A stretch of 64,000 nt of DNA from Winogradskyella costae (GCF_013403865.1 NZ_JABFDK010000007.1:90879-154878); one strand, 5' to 3'; positions 43,954-52,819 are shown, counted from the stretch's first letter. Numbers and translations: made by a program. The notes: generated by a model from the letters alone, not told the origin.

Positions 43954-44811
43954 TTAATTGTTATCTAAATTATGATTTGTTTCGTAGTATGGAATTAGAT
44001 TAAAACTATCAGATTCTACATTCATGTAGTTTGCTTTATTTCTTCTTTTGTGTTGCACAAAGCGAGTTGTATCGTGGATTTTCCAAACGCTAAGCTCATT
44101 TAATCGACCTGAAAAGGTTTTCATATCAATCTCATTCTTGCGGATCATACGATCGACAGTTTTCTGATCTACTATTTTTAATATCTTTTCAGAACTAGAA
44201 CCGTTATTTATCTTGTGAATGACCCAATAGGTAGAGTTCGTAGTGTTCTCTACTTCTACTTGATGTTGTATTACTGTTTTTGATGTGAAACCTTTATTTA
44301 GTGTAAGCGACTTTTTCTCTTTTACAATAGAAGGTGCTGTTTTGCCGTATAGACTTAAATCGGTCCTTCCCGTATTGTTCTCAGAACCATAGGATTCATT
44401 TTTAATAGCAGAAACTATTTGTGGAGGATTTATTTCTTCATTGTAAGGGCTTGCAATGGCAGTTAATAAAGGAGTTGGTTCCTGTAAATTAAAACTTTCA
44501 TTTCGCAACAGTGTAATAACAATAAGCTTGTCTATAAGTACGGCTTCAACGGCATAACGACCTACTGGTATATCTGAAATTAGAATTTTCGCATTATTAT
44601 CTTTTACCTTTATAATACGTTCAAAGTCGTCATTAAAAATCATAATTTCGTAAATAGTACGTTCAGATTTAAAGATAATGCTGTCTTCTGTTTTGTTAAG
44701 TTGGTGTTGTAGCTCCTTAGCTCTATTGTTTACATTTTGAAGCAGTACAGATTTTTGTCCATAAGCTAAAGATGATAAAAGTAACAACACAATAAAGTAT
44801 AGTCGTTTCAT
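43954..44811 (-). CDS. Secreted hypothetical protein, paralogue 1 of a tandem pair
   Basis: 285 residues from the ATG at 44811 (MKRLYFIVLLLLSSLAYGQK, signal peptide 1-19); a start 45 nt upstream would bury the signal. Body: LLQNVNNRAKELQHQLNKTEDSI, then a beta-rich segment FERIIKVKDNNAKILISDIPVGRYAVEA, and a C-terminal region ILKIVDQKTVDRMIRKNEIDMKTFSGRLNELSVWKIHDTTRF ending near IPYYETNH. The same blocks in the same order occur in the next gene. No known domain recognised; exported, likely periplasmic or surface. Confidence 0.75.
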   Translation of the reverse strand: MKRLYFIVLLLLSSLAYGQKSVLLQNVNNRAKELQHQLNKTEDSIIFKSERTIYEIMIFNDDFERIIKVKDNNAKILISDIPVGRYAVEAVLIDKLIVITLLRNESFNLQEPTPLLTAIASPYNEEINPPQIVSAIKNESYGSENNTGRTDLSLYGKTAPSIVKEKKSLTLNKGFTSKTVIQHQVEVENTTNSTYWVIHKINNGSSSEKILKIVDQKTVDRMIRKNEIDMKTFSGRLNELSVWKIHDTTRFVQHKRRNKANYMNVESDSFNLIPYYETNHNLDNN

Positions 44812-45090
44812 AATTAGTAGGTTTTTGTTTTGGGAAACAATTTTAATACTAAGCATAACAAATTACAATGCCGTCATATTATACGCAAAGTTAGTCACTT
44901 TTTAGTGTATAAAATTAAAATGTAGATACATGGTATATTTCTTTGATGATATGTTGTAGTCGTCGATATAACACAGATAACATCGTGGAAAGTGTTGTGT
45001 TTTAATTTATTAATGAAGTCTATTTACTTAATATTGAAAATAGATGAACTCAAAAATTGAGCAATCAATGAGTGTATCAATTAATTAATT

Positions 45091-45861
45091 CTACAAATGC
45101 TGAATATGGTTTGTTGTAGAATAATACGGAGTGTGATTGTATGAATTTGTTGAAGATGAATAGACAAATTTGGGGTTCGAAACTTGATTTTCCATAAATT
45201 CCCCTTTGTTATACACTTCCCATACGGTGAGTTTGTTTAATTTGCCTGAATCACTCTTAATTTCAAGTTTGTGTCGATAAATCATTTTGTCTACGGATTT
45301 CTGATCAGCTAATCTCATAGTTTTACATGAACCAATTTTATTAATGATTTCTGTTTCAGTCCAAAAATATTTTTGATTTTTAGAGTCCTGATTTTTTGCT
45401 TTACCTCCGGTTAAAATAAATTCTATGCTTTTTTTTGGAGAACTCTTAATGACTTGTAATTCTTCATCTAGCATCATTCCTTTCCCTTCTGTAATTTGCT
45501 CTAAGTTTTGGTGCATACTCGAGCGAGAAACGTCATTATAGTCCTCGTGCTTTATTAAGTCAAAAGCTATAATCTTTTCAAATAGCCTAGTCTCTATTAT
45601 AAAATTTCCATTCGGAATGTCTTTTAAAGAGATTTGAGTAGTGTTAGCGTCGACTTCAATTATTTGCTCGTAATCTTCATTAAAAATTTCAACGTTGAGA
45701 ATTTTAGAATCACAGCCTAGCATTAAGCTGTCTTTTGTAGAATTCAGACTGTGTTTTAACTCTTTTGCTTTTGGGTTCGTGTTTTTAAGTAAAATTGTAT
45801 TTTGACCAAAACTAATTGAGGTCATAAGTATGACTAATAATATGCTTGTGTTTTTAATCAT
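45091..45861 (-). CDS. Secreted hypothetical protein, paralogue 2 of a tandem pair
   Basis: 256 residues, signal peptide ~1-19 (ILLVILMTSISFGQ). Blocks shared with the downstream gene at 43954-44811: ILLKNTNPKAKELKHSLNSTKDSL, VDANTTQISLKDIPNGNFIIETRLFEKIIAFDLIKHE, MRLADQKSVDKMIYRHKLEIKSDSGKLNKLTVWEVYNKGEF and a C-terminal TPYYSTTNHI. The two lie head-to-tail 279 nt apart (45090-44812), indicating an old duplication. Function unknown. Confidence 0.75.
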   Translation of the reverse strand: MIKNTSILLVILMTSISFGQNTILLKNTNPKAKELKHSLNSTKDSLMLGCDSKILNVEIFNEDYEQIIEVDANTTQISLKDIPNGNFIIETRLFEKIIAFDLIKHEDYNDVSRSSMHQNLEQITEGKGMMLDEELQVIKSSPKKSIEFILTGGKAKNQDSKNQKYFWTETEIINKIGSCKTMRLADQKSVDKMIYRHKLEIKSDSGKLNKLTVWEVYNKGEFMENQVSNPKFVYSSSTNSYNHTPYYSTTNHIQHL

Positions 45862-46090
45862 AGCAATTATATTTTTAGGTTAGAGAACAGGCAAATATTT
45901 TAAATTTATATAATGATATTTATCTATTTCTTATCTAATATACGATCTGAATGTGAATTTGATAATATTAAAGGGTGTTTTGCGTTTTTTATAGATGATG
46001 AACGCTCATCTAGGTTGTAAAGCAAAAAAACAAGATTTAAATACTTAAGGTCTTAAGATTTTTTGTTTCTGAATTTTACTAAATTAGCTT

Positions 46091-46714
46091 ATGAGGAAAA
46101 TATTATTTGGAGTTATCTTAACCTTAGTTGTTGTATTCGCTTTTAGATATTGTGATGATAAACAAGAAGACAAAATTGTGCTTAAAGAGAGTACAGCTTT
46201 AATTCAAGAACAAATTAAAAACGTTGGTAAACTCGTTGTTACCGAAGGGCATTTTAGTGAAGTGTTCACCTATAAAAACTCAAAAGGTGTTTTTGGGGAT
46301 TTAATTTCAGCCGAAAAGAAAGCCGTAGTTATCGTCAATGCAGATGTAACAATTGGTTACGATTTAAGTAAAATTGAGTATAAAATTGATGAAGCTACAA
46401 AAACACTTAAAATCTTAAGCATTCCAAAAGAAGAAATAAAAATTAGTCCAGATTTTGAATATTATGATATGCAGGCAGATTATCTTAATCCATTCGAAGC
46501 CAAAGACTATAATAGTATAAAAGAGACGGTAAACAAGTCGCTAATGAAAAAAATTGAGGCATCTGATTTAAAGTCGAATGCGCAAAATAGATTGATTAGC
46601 GAATTATCTAAGTTTTTTATGTTAACTAATTCTTTAGGTTGGACATTAGAATATAACCAAAGTCCAATTTCAGAATTAAGTGAACTTAATAACCTAAAGC
46701 GTATATTAGACTAA
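46091..46714 (+). CDS. DUF4230 domain protein
   Basis: 207 residues. One N-terminal membrane anchor (ILFGVILTLVVVFAFRYC), then the DUF4230 region: KNVGKLVVTEGHFSEVFTYKN, KKAVVIVNADVTIGYDLSKIEYKIDEATKTLKI, and a helical C-terminus. Conserved in Bacteroidota and Firmicutes, no known role. Convergent with the rhodanese gene three bases away. Confidence 0.85.
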   Translation: MRKILFGVILTLVVVFAFRYCDDKQEDKIVLKESTALIQEQIKNVGKLVVTEGHFSEVFTYKNSKGVFGDLISAEKKAVVIVNADVTIGYDLSKIEYKIDEATKTLKILSIPKEEIKISPDFEYYDMQADYLNPFEAKDYNSIKETVNKSLMKKIEASDLKSNAQNRLISELSKFFMLTNSLGWTLEYNQSPISELSELNNLKRILD

Positions 46715-46717
46715 AAA

Positions 46718-47026
46718 TTAACCCAACTTTCGTTGTAAGCTATTCATGCCACCGCCATTTATGGCATCAATATCTTTAGATTTTAGAAGGCTTGCGGCAC
46801 TACCAGAACGCATGCCGCTAGCACAATAAGCTATAACAGGTTTATTTAATTTTTTAATCTCATTAAATCTAGTGCTCAATTCCTGAACAGGAATGTGTAT
46901 TGCATTTTTTATATGTCCGCTTTGGTATTCGCTTGGTGTTCTAACATCTAAAATAACAGCACCTTTTTCAAGGTATTCTGCAACGTTGTTAGTCGATTTA
47001 CCAAATAAAGCATTAAATAGTCCCAT
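46718..47026 (-). CDS. Rhodanese-like domain protein
   Basis: 102 residues from the ATG at 47026 (MGLFNALFGK). Single rhodanese fold: LEKGAVILDVRTPSEYQSGHIKNAIHIPVQEL and the active-site loop AYCASGMRSGSAA with catalytic Cys. It probably transfers sulfane sulfur. A longer frame beginning at 47080 reads through non-conserved sequence. Confidence 0.92.
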   Translation of the reverse strand: MGLFNALFGKSTNNVAEYLEKGAVILDVRTPSEYQSGHIKNAIHIPVQELSTRFNEIKKLNKPVIAYCASGMRSGSAASLLKSKDIDAINGGGMNSLQRKLG

Positions 47027-47139
47027 AGTTTTTATTTTTAAGCAAACTTCCGAAAAGTTAATGAATGTATTCGTAACCAAAGTTACATTAAAATTACGTT
47101 GCGCTTAAAATTCTAACTATTTTAGTGCTTTAGAATACA

Positions 47140-47709
47140 ATGAAACCAGAGACACGTCAACAAGAAATTATTAGAGTAGCTGCTAAACTCTTTAAAGAAA
47201 AAGGTTATAGTGCGGTCACCATGCGAGATTTGGCAACTGCTATGGATATAAAAGCAGCAAGTCTTTACAATCACATCAATTCCAAGCAAGATATATTAGA
47301 AAGTATTATAATTTCTATTGCAGAACAGTTTACAGAAGGAATGTCTTCTGTACAAGAAAGCAATGCTACTTGCATCGAAAAGTTAAAGGAAATTATAGCA
47401 TTACATGTAGAAGTGTCTAGTACCAATATTTATGGTATGGCTGCTTTAAATCACGATTGGATGCATTTGGAAGCTCGACTAAATTACTACAAAAAGTTGC
47501 GTAGCGATTACGAAAATGATTTCAGAAATATTCTAATTGAAGGTATAAAGGCTGGTGAGATTTCAGATATAAAACCAGATGTTATGATGTTTTCAATCTT
47601 AACAACCTTACGTTCCCTTTATTTATGGATACCGAAAAAGGAAGATGTAAATCTTCAAGAACTATCTAGTAACCTCAATGAAATTCTTATAAAAGGAGTC
47701 ATAAAATAG
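47140..47709 (+). CDS. TetR family transcriptional regulator of the paa cluster
   Basis: 189 residues. TetR helix-turn-helix at ~5-55: RQQEIIRVAAKLFKEKGYSAVTMRDLATAMDIKAASLYNHINSKQDILESII. The ligand-binding part (~70-189) is helical. It precedes paaE in the same direction by 69 nt, and the gap contains an 18-bp palindrome over the paa promoter. By analogy with PaaR of Thermus/Corynebacterium-type TetR repressors it probably releases DNA on binding phenylacetyl-CoA; this is inference from position. Confidence 0.88.
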   Translation: MKPETRQQEIIRVAAKLFKEKGYSAVTMRDLATAMDIKAASLYNHINSKQDILESIIISIAEQFTEGMSSVQESNATCIEKLKEIIALHVEVSSTNIYGMAALNHDWMHLEARLNYYKKLRSDYENDFRNILIEGIKAGEISDIKPDVMMFSILTTLRSLYLWIPKKEDVNLQELSSNLNEILIKGVIK

Positions 47710-47725
47710 ATTTAAATTTATTTAC

Positions 47726-47733
47726 TAACTTTG
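47726..47733 (+). promoter_or_regulatory. -7 box of the paa operon
   Basis: TAACTTTG, exact TAnnTTTG, 45 nt before paaE and 7 nt before the operator palindrome. Confidence 0.65.
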
Positions 47734-47740
47734 TCAAACA

Positions 47741-47758
47741 AACTAACAAGTGTTAGTT
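47741..47758. promoter_or_regulatory. TetR operator of the paa operon
   Basis: Perfect inverted repeat AACTAAC-aagt-GTTAGTT (7-bp arms, 4-nt spacer). It covers the expected transcription start just after the -7 box, a classic position for repression by the adjacent TetR protein. Confidence 0.75.
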
Positions 47759-47778
47759 AAGTGTTTTTAAAAATACAT

Positions 47779-48852
47779 ATGGCACAGTTTTATAAGCTTA
47801 AAATTCAAGATATATATAAGGAAACCGAAGATACTTCTGTTATAACCTTTGAAGTTCCTTCAGAATTACATAGTACATTCAAATTTCGTCAAGGTCAACA
47901 TTTAACTCTAAAAGCAGACATTAACGGAGAAGATGTGCGTCGTTCGTATTCCCTTTGCTCAAGTCCATTAGATAGTCAATGGAAAGTTGCTGTAAGGCTC
48001 ATTCCAGGCGGTAAGTTTTCAACCTATATAAATGACGAATTAAAAACGGGAGACCAATTAGAAGTGATGTCACCAAGCGGAACATTCGGAGTAGAGGTCA
48101 ACGCGTCAAAGCCCAAAAACTACTTATTTTTCGCAGCAGGAAGTGGCATTACACCAGTCCTCTCAATGGTTAAAGCACATTTAAAAGCGGAACCAAATTC
48201 GACATGTAAATTATTTTATGTCAATAAAACCGCAAAATCCATTATCTTTAAAGAGGAACTAGAGCAATTAAGAAACACTTATTTTGGTAGATTCGAAATT
48301 TATTATTTCTTAACCAAAGAACGTAGAGATATTGAGTTATTAAACGGAAGATTCGATGATGAAAAGATGAAGATTCTTACCAATACATTTATTGATATTC
48401 CAGATACAAGTGAAGTATTTCTTTGCGGACCAGAAAAAATGGTCAATTATGTAAGCGCGTATTTAATAAATAAAGGATTACCAAAAGAATTAATACATTT
48501 TGAATTATTTGTAAAAGGACTTTCAGATGAAGACATTAAGCGCGCAGAACGCTTAGCGCAGCAAAACGTAGAAGGCACAGAAATAATCATAGTAGATGGC
48601 GGAAAAGAATTCACCTTCACCATGACTAAAGAATACGATAATATCCTCGACGCAGCCTTAGGAGCAGGAGCCGATTTACCATTCGCCTGTAAAGGAGGTG
48701 TTTGTAGCACCTGTAAATGTGAAGTGAAAGAAGGCGCAGTCGAAATGAAAATAAATTACGCATTAAGTGATAAAGAAGTCTCACAAAATCTAGTCTTAAG
48801 CTGCCAAGCAGTACCAACAACAGAAAAGGTAATTGTAGATTTCGATGTGTAA
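47779..48852 (+). CDS. paaE: 1,2-phenylacetyl-CoA epoxidase reductase subunit PaaE
   Basis: 357 residues from the ATG at 47779; the GTG 18 bases upstream is not needed. FAD/NAD part ~1-230: FRQGQHLTLKADINGEDVRRSYSLCSSP, FAAGSGITPVLSMVKAHL, VFLCGPEKMV. C-terminal plant-type [2Fe-2S] domain: PFACKGGVCSTCKCEV and a fourth Cys in LSCQAVP. It passes electrons from NADPH to the diiron oxygenase PaaA. In this cluster it comes first, while in E. coli it follows paaD. Confidence 0.95.
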   Translation: MAQFYKLKIQDIYKETEDTSVITFEVPSELHSTFKFRQGQHLTLKADINGEDVRRSYSLCSSPLDSQWKVAVRLIPGGKFSTYINDELKTGDQLEVMSPSGTFGVEVNASKPKNYLFFAAGSGITPVLSMVKAHLKAEPNSTCKLFYVNKTAKSIIFKEELEQLRNTYFGRFEIYYFLTKERRDIELLNGRFDDEKMKILTNTFIDIPDTSEVFLCGPEKMVNYVSAYLINKGLPKELIHFELFVKGLSDEDIKRAERLAQQNVEGTEIIIVDGGKEFTFTMTKEYDNILDAALGAGADLPFACKGGVCSTCKCEVKEGAVEMKINYALSDKEVSQNLVLSCQAVPTTEKVIVDFDV

Positions 48853-48860
48853 ATAAGACT

Positions 48861-48886
48861 TGTCATTCCTGCGTAGGCAGGAATCC
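48861..48886. repeat. R1 palindromic repeat between paaE and paaA
   Basis: TCATTCCTGCGTAGGCAGGA then ATC: arms ATTCCTGC/GCAGGAAT, spacer GTAG. It begins 8 nt after the paaE stop. Confidence 0.85.
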
Positions 48887-48960
48887 ATAATATTTTGAAA
48901 AAGAAAAGTTAGAGTTCAACAAGCTAAAGTCCAACAGCCAATAGCTAAAAGCTTAAAATC

Positions 48961-49917
48961 ATGAGTGAAGAACAAATAAAAAATCTAGAAGCACAATTCG
49001 AAGCACGTATCGCAAGAGACGAGAAAATCGAACCAAAAGATTGGATGCCAGAAAAATACCGTAAAACGCATATTAGGCAAATGTCGCAACACGCACATTC
49101 CGAAATTGTAGGGATGCTTCCCGAAGGAAATTGGATTACAAGAGCACCTTCTTTGCGACGTAAAGTAGCACTTTTAGCAAAAGTTCAAGATGAAGCTGGT
49201 CATGGTTTATATCTCTATTCTGCATGTGAAACCTTAGGGATTTCTCGCGATGAGTTATATGAGCAATTGCATTCAGGTAAAGCAAAATACTCTTCCATCT
49301 TTAATTACCCAACAGTAACTTGGGCAGATATGGGAGCTGTAGGTTGGTTAGTCGATGGTGCGGCAATTATCAATCAAGTGCCATTATGTAACACTTCTTA
49401 TGGACCATACGCAAGAGCAATGGTTCGTGTATGTAAGGAGGAAAGTTTTCATCAACGTCAAGGTTTTGAAATCATGATGAAGTTGGCAAACGGAACACCA
49501 GAACAAAAAGAATTAGCGCAAGATGCTTTAAACCGTTGGTGGTGGCCAAGTTTAATGATGTTAGGTCCTACAGATGCCGAATCTATTCATACAGAACAAT
49601 CCATGAAATGGAAGTTAAAACGAAAATCTAATGACGATTTACGTCAGCAATTTATAGATCAAACCGTACCACAAGCCGAATTAATCGGACTTACAATTCC
49701 TGATCCAGATTTAAAATGGAACGACGAACGTCAAAGCTACGATTTTGGAGCTATTGATTGGGACGAGTTCTGGCAGGTAGTCAAAGGTCATGGACCAATG
49801 AATAAAGAACGTATGAAAGCTAGAGTTGGTGCATGGGAAGAAGGAGAATGGGTTAGAGATGCTGCAATGGCACATGCTGAAAAGAAGCAAGCAAGAAAAC
49901 AAAAACAAGCAATTTAA
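48961..49917 (+). CDS. paaA: 1,2-phenylacetyl-CoA epoxidase catalytic subunit PaaA
   Basis: 318 residues, similar to E. coli PaaA (309). Carboxylate-bridged diiron ligands are visible as E/ExxH pairs: [20 protein letters not shown] and [18 protein letters not shown]. The start region [60 protein letters not shown] is highly conserved. It epoxidises the ring of phenylacetyl-CoA with O2 in a PaaABCE complex. Confidence 0.97.
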   Translation: MSEEQIKNLEAQFEARIARDEKIEPKDWMPEKYRKTHIRQMSQHAHSEIVGMLPEGNWITRAPSLRRKVALLAKVQDEAGHGLYLYSACETLGISRDELYEQLHSGKAKYSSIFNYPTVTWADMGAVGWLVDGAAIINQVPLCNTSYGPYARAMVRVCKEESFHQRQGFEIMMKLANGTPEQKELAQDALNRWWWPSLMMLGPTDAESIHTEQSMKWKLKRKSNDDLRQQFIDQTVPQAELIGLTIPDPDLKWNDERQSYDFGAIDWDEFWQVVKGHGPMNKERMKARVGAWEEGEWVRDAAMAHAEKKQARKQKQAI

Positions 49918-49923
49918 ATTTCA

Positions 49924-49989
49924 TCGTCAATTCGAGTGATTTTCTGTCAGTTTATGAGCAGTCGAAATCAAAGAAAATTATATCGAGAA
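49924..49989. repeat. R2 repeat, long degenerate copy between paaA and paaB
   Basis: TTCGAGTGATTTTCT is mirrored by AGAAAATTATATCGAGAA, with an extra ~25-nt insert (GTCAGTTTATGAGCAGTCGA...) in the middle that itself resembles an R3 core. Confidence 0.6.
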
Positions 49990-50013
49990 TAAGATGAAAC
50001 AAAACATATAATT

Positions 50014-50304
50014 ATGTCTGATAAAAAAAACTGGCCACTTTGGGAAATCTTTGTAAGAAGTAAAAACGGATTAGAACATCGTCATTTTGGAAGTCTTCAT
50101 GCAGCAGATGCAGAAATGGCATTAGAAAATGCAAGAGATGTGTACACAAGACGAAATGAAGGAGTGAGTATTTGGGTCGTAGAATCTAAAAATATCACAG
50201 CATCAAATCCAGAACACAATGGTGAAATGTTTGAGCCTGCTCAAGATAAAGTCTATCGTCACCCAACATTTTATGATTTACCGGACGAGGTAAAACATAT
50301 GTAA
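50014..50304 (+). CDS. paaB: 1,2-phenylacetyl-CoA epoxidase subunit PaaB
   Basis: 96 residues, normal. KNWPLWEIFVRSKNGLEHRHFGSLHAADAEMALENARDVYTRRNEGVSIWVV matches PaaB closely. It bridges PaaAC dimers in the epoxidase complex; no catalytic residues. Confidence 0.97.
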   Translation: MSDKKNWPLWEIFVRSKNGLEHRHFGSLHAADAEMALENARDVYTRRNEGVSIWVVESKNITASNPEHNGEMFEPAQDKVYRHPTFYDLPDEVKHM

Positions 50305-50308
50305 TAAT

Positions 50309-50336
50309 TGTCATTCCTGCGAAGGCAGGAATCTCA
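50309..50336. repeat. R1 palindromic repeat after paaB
   Basis: TCATTCCTGCGAAGGCAGGA then ATC; begins 4 nt after the paaB stop codon. Confidence 0.85.
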
Positions 50337-50392
50337 TTAAGAGAATCTAAATTTCATTCAGAACAAAGGAAGAATCTTATTATTAATAAGCA

Positions 50393-50440
50393 CGTCACTT
50401 CGAGTGATTCCGATTTTTTATTGGAATTATATCGAGAAGT
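50393..50440. repeat. R2 palindromic repeat between paaB and paaC
   Basis: CGTCACTTCGAGTGATTCCG opens and ATATCGAGAAGT closes the element; inner arms CCGAT/ATTGG flank a T-run. Outer arms CTTCGA/TCGAGAAG pair with a bulge. Confidence 0.8.
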
Positions 50441-50449
50441 AATTAAATA

Positions 50450-50470
50450 GATACCCATTTTCATGGGCAC
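50450..50470. repeat. R1-type hairpin immediately before paaC
   Basis: GATACCCATTTTCATGGGCA: arms CCCAT/ATGGG; the paaC start codon is 5 nt after its end. Confidence 0.65.
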
Positions 50471-50475
50471 TTAAA

Positions 50476-51228
50476 ATGAAACAAAACTTATACAACTACA
50501 TACTAGGAATCGCAGACAACAGCCTAATCCTAGGCCAAAGACTAGGAGAGCTCACAGGACATGGACCAAGCCTAGAAACAGACATTGCCTGCACCAATAT
50601 CTCATTAGATTTATTTGGGCAAGTAAGAAGCTATTTTCAGTATGCAGCAAAAATTGCTGGTGATGATAGAACAGAAGATGATATCGCCATGCTTCGTAAA
50701 GAGCGTGAATATGTAAATGTATTGTTGGTAGAACAACCAAATACAAATTTCGCCTACACTATGGCGCGTCAGTTCTTATTCGATGTATATCATTTATTGT
50801 TTTTACAGGAATTAGAAAAAAGTAAAGATTTAACTTTATCTGCTATTGCAACAAAATCAATTAAAGAAGTGAGTTATCATGAACGTTTTTCAGGAGACTG
50901 GATAAAACGTTTAGGAGATGGTACAGAGGAAAGTAAAACAAAAATGCAAGATGCTATTGATGGTTTGTGGACCTATACTGATGAGTTATTTCATCAAACC
51001 GAAGCAGATAAAGCAATGGTTGCAGAAGGAATTGGTGTTGATGTAACAAAACTTAAAGAGACCTATTATAAAAAGGTAAATGAAATTTTAGAAGAAGCAA
51101 CACTCGAAATCCCGGAATCAAAATGGTTTCAAAAAGGTGGAAAAGAAGGCGTTCACACCGAACATTTAGGGTATTTATTAGCAGAGCTTCAATATATGCA
51201 ACGTGCGTATCCTAATATGGAATGGTAA
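50476..51228 (+). CDS. paaC: 1,2-phenylacetyl-CoA epoxidase structural subunit PaaC
   Basis: 250 residues. ILGIADNSLILGQRLGELTGHGPSLETDIACTNISLDLFGQVRSYFQYAA, DVYHLLFLQELEKSKD and EVSYHERFSGDWIKRLGDGTEESKTKMQDAIDGLW are PaaC signatures. It is ferritin-like as PaaA but its iron ligands are degenerate; it stabilises PaaA. Confidence 0.96.
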   Translation: MKQNLYNYILGIADNSLILGQRLGELTGHGPSLETDIACTNISLDLFGQVRSYFQYAAKIAGDDRTEDDIAMLRKEREYVNVLLVEQPNTNFAYTMARQFLFDVYHLLFLQELEKSKDLTLSAIATKSIKEVSYHERFSGDWIKRLGDGTEESKTKMQDAIDGLWTYTDELFHQTEADKAMVAEGIGVDVTKLKETYYKKVNEILEEATLEIPESKWFQKGGKEGVHTEHLGYLLAELQYMQRAYPNMEW

Positions 51229-51297
51229 CACAAATTCCTCAGAAGGCAGATAAATATTTTGGTTCAGCGAAGCTAATCTCAAAAATTAAAACAAAAT

Positions 51298-51345
51298 GTC
51301 ACTTCGAGTGATTCCGATTTTTTTATCGGAATGGTATCGAGAAGT
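51298..51345. repeat. R2 palindromic repeat between paaC and paaD
   Basis: GTCACTTCGAGTGATTCCGA, T-run, TCGGAATGGTATCGAGAAGT: the most regular R2 copy, with inner arms ATTCCGAT/ATCGGAAT. Confidence 0.85.
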
Positions 51346-51355
51346 AATAAAGCAA

Positions 51356-51375
51356 AATTCCCGTTTTCACGGGAA
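51356..51375. repeat. R1-type hairpin immediately before paaD
   Basis: AATTCCCGTTTTCACGGGAA: arms TTCCCGT/ACGGGAA; the ATG of paaD is the next codon. Confidence 0.7.
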
Positions 51376-51879
51376 ATGAATATGACAACAGAACAAAACA
51401 TAGACCAAATCTTAATTCCAATTCTGGAACAAGTTTCAGATCCTGAAATCCCAGTATTATCTATCATGGATATGGGAGTGGTACGTACTGCAGTCATAGA
51501 AAATAATATTGTAAAAGTAGAAATTACACCAACGTATAGTGGTTGTCCAGCGATGGATGTTATTGGAGACGATATTAAAGCCGCATTAAAAGTGGCAGGA
51601 TACGATTCAGAAATAGAATTAATTCTTGCACCAGCTTGGACCACCGATTGGATTACACCAAGAGGAAGAAAAGCATTAGAAGATTATGGCATAGCAGCAC
51701 CTTTAAACGCAGAAGCAGATAAAGATGTATTGCTTAATGATAAAAGGATAGTGAAGTGCACCAATTGTGGTTCACAAAACACAAGATTAGTAAGTCAGTT
51801 TGGTTCCACAGCATGTAAAGCACAGTTTCAATGTGACGATTGCCAAGAACCATTTGATTATTTTAAATGTCTAAAGTAA
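51376..51879 (+). CDS. paaD: PaaD, 1,2-phenylacetyl-CoA epoxidase assembly factor
   Basis: 167 residues from ATG 51376 (or 51382); a GTG at 51331 would extend into the repeats. MIP18/DUF59 domain ~10-95 (PILEQVSDPEIPVLSIMDMGVVR, VEITPTYSGCPAMDVIGDDI) and a C-terminal zinc ribbon (CTNCGS ... CDDCQEPFDYFKCLK). It is needed for Fe-S cluster maturation of PaaE in other bacteria. Confidence 0.94.
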   Translation: MNMTTEQNIDQILIPILEQVSDPEIPVLSIMDMGVVRTAVIENNIVKVEITPTYSGCPAMDVIGDDIKAALKVAGYDSEIELILAPAWTTDWITPRGRKALEDYGIAAPLNAEADKDVLLNDKRIVKCTNCGSQNTRLVSQFGSTACKAQFQCDDCQEPFDYFKCLK

Positions 51880-51883
51880 AGGA

Positions 51884-51930
51884 ACTTCAATTCGAGTGAA
51901 ATTGTTTTTTAGCAATTTTGTATTGAGAAT
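51884..51930. repeat. R2 palindromic repeat after paaD
   Basis: TTCAATTCGAGTGAAATTG, T-run, then AGCAATTTTGTATTGAGAAT: degenerate outer arm, inner arms AAATTG/CAATTT. Confidence 0.7.
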
Positions 51931-51940
51931 ATATAAAAGT

Positions 51941-51970
51941 TTTGTCATTCCTGCGAAGGCAGGAATCCAC
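51941..51970. repeat. R1 palindromic repeat before paaG
   Basis: TTTGTCATTCCTGCGAAGGC then AGGAATCCAC; an open frame runs through it into paaG and gives a spurious N-terminus (MSFLRRQEST). Confidence 0.85.
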
Positions 51971-51986
51971 AATAAAAGAAAAACAT

Positions 51987-52769
51987 ATGAATAAAAGCAT
52001 TCTTTTAAAAATAGAAAATAAAATAGCGTACATCACGCTAAACAGACCAGAAGTGTTCAACAGTTTTAACCGTGAAATGGCTTTTTTGCTTCACGATACT
52101 TTAGATGCTTGTGAAACAAATGATGAGGTTAGAGCAATTGTTCTTACAGGGAATGGAAAAGCATTTTGTGCAGGACAAGATTTAAAAGAAGTTACAGATC
52201 CAGATTTAAACCCTGGATTCAAAAAAATATTAGAAGAGCATTACAATCCTATAATTACAAGAATTCGTGCGATTAAAAAACCAGTTATAGCAGCAGTAAA
52301 TGGTGTTGCAGCAGGAGCAGGAGCAAATATTGCTTTAGCTTGTGATATTGTGGTTGCTCACGAAAAAGTAAGTTTCATTCAAGCCTTTAGTTTAATTGGT
52401 CTGGTTCCTGATAGTGCAGGAACATTCTTTTTGCCAAGACTAATCGGTTTTCAAAAAGCATTAGCATTAGCCATGTTAGGCGATAAAATTTCAGCAGAAG
52501 AAGCAGAGAAAATGGGAATGATTTATAAAATGATTCCATTAGAAAGTTTTGAAGAAGATGTCAATAAGTTAGCTTTGAAACTGGCAAACATGCCTACAAA
52601 AGCATTGGGTATGATTAAAGAATTATTCAATAAATCGATGACCAATGATTTAGAATCTCAATTAGCGTTGGAGTCTAAGTTACAAATTGAAGCCGCACAA
52701 AGTGAAGATTATAAAGAAGGAGTCGCAGCATTTATTGAAAAGAGAAAACCAAATTTTAAAGGAAATTAA
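51987..52769 (+). CDS. paaG: 2-(1,2-epoxy-1,2-dihydrophenyl)acetyl-CoA isomerase PaaG
   Basis: 260 residues from the ATG at 51987; the in-frame ATG at 51942 is inside a repeat. Crotonase fold: ITLNRPEVFNSFNREMAFLL, VLTGNGKAFCAGQDLKE (oxyanion), AAVNGVAAGAGANIALACDIVVA (oxyanion Gly) and FIQAFSLIGLVPDSAGTFFLPRLIG, with the Asp in PDSAGT that distinguishes PaaG-like isomerases. It converts the epoxide to oxepin-CoA. Confidence 0.93.
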   Translation: MNKSILLKIENKIAYITLNRPEVFNSFNREMAFLLHDTLDACETNDEVRAIVLTGNGKAFCAGQDLKEVTDPDLNPGFKKILEEHYNPIITRIRAIKKPVIAAVNGVAAGAGANIALACDIVVAHEKVSFIQAFSLIGLVPDSAGTFFLPRLIGFQKALALAMLGDKISAEEAEKMGMIYKMIPLESFEEDVNKLALKLANMPTKALGMIKELFNKSMTNDLESQLALESKLQIEAAQSEDYKEGVAAFIEKRKPNFKGN

Positions 52770-52773
52770 TTAA

Positions 52774-52819
52774 TGTCAGTTCGAGTGAAATTGCTTTTTT
52801 GCAATTTTGTATCGAGAAC
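52774..52819. repeat. R2 palindromic repeat before the PLP enzyme gene
   Basis: TGTCAGTTCGAGTGAAATTG, T-run, GCAATTTTGTATCGAGAACA; the gene starts 4 nt after its end. Confidence 0.8.

Noticed and set aside
51942..51986. N-terminal extension of PaaG beginning MSFLRRQEST
   Set aside because: It is the translation of an R1 repeat plus linker, not conserved protein; the true start is the ATG at 51987.
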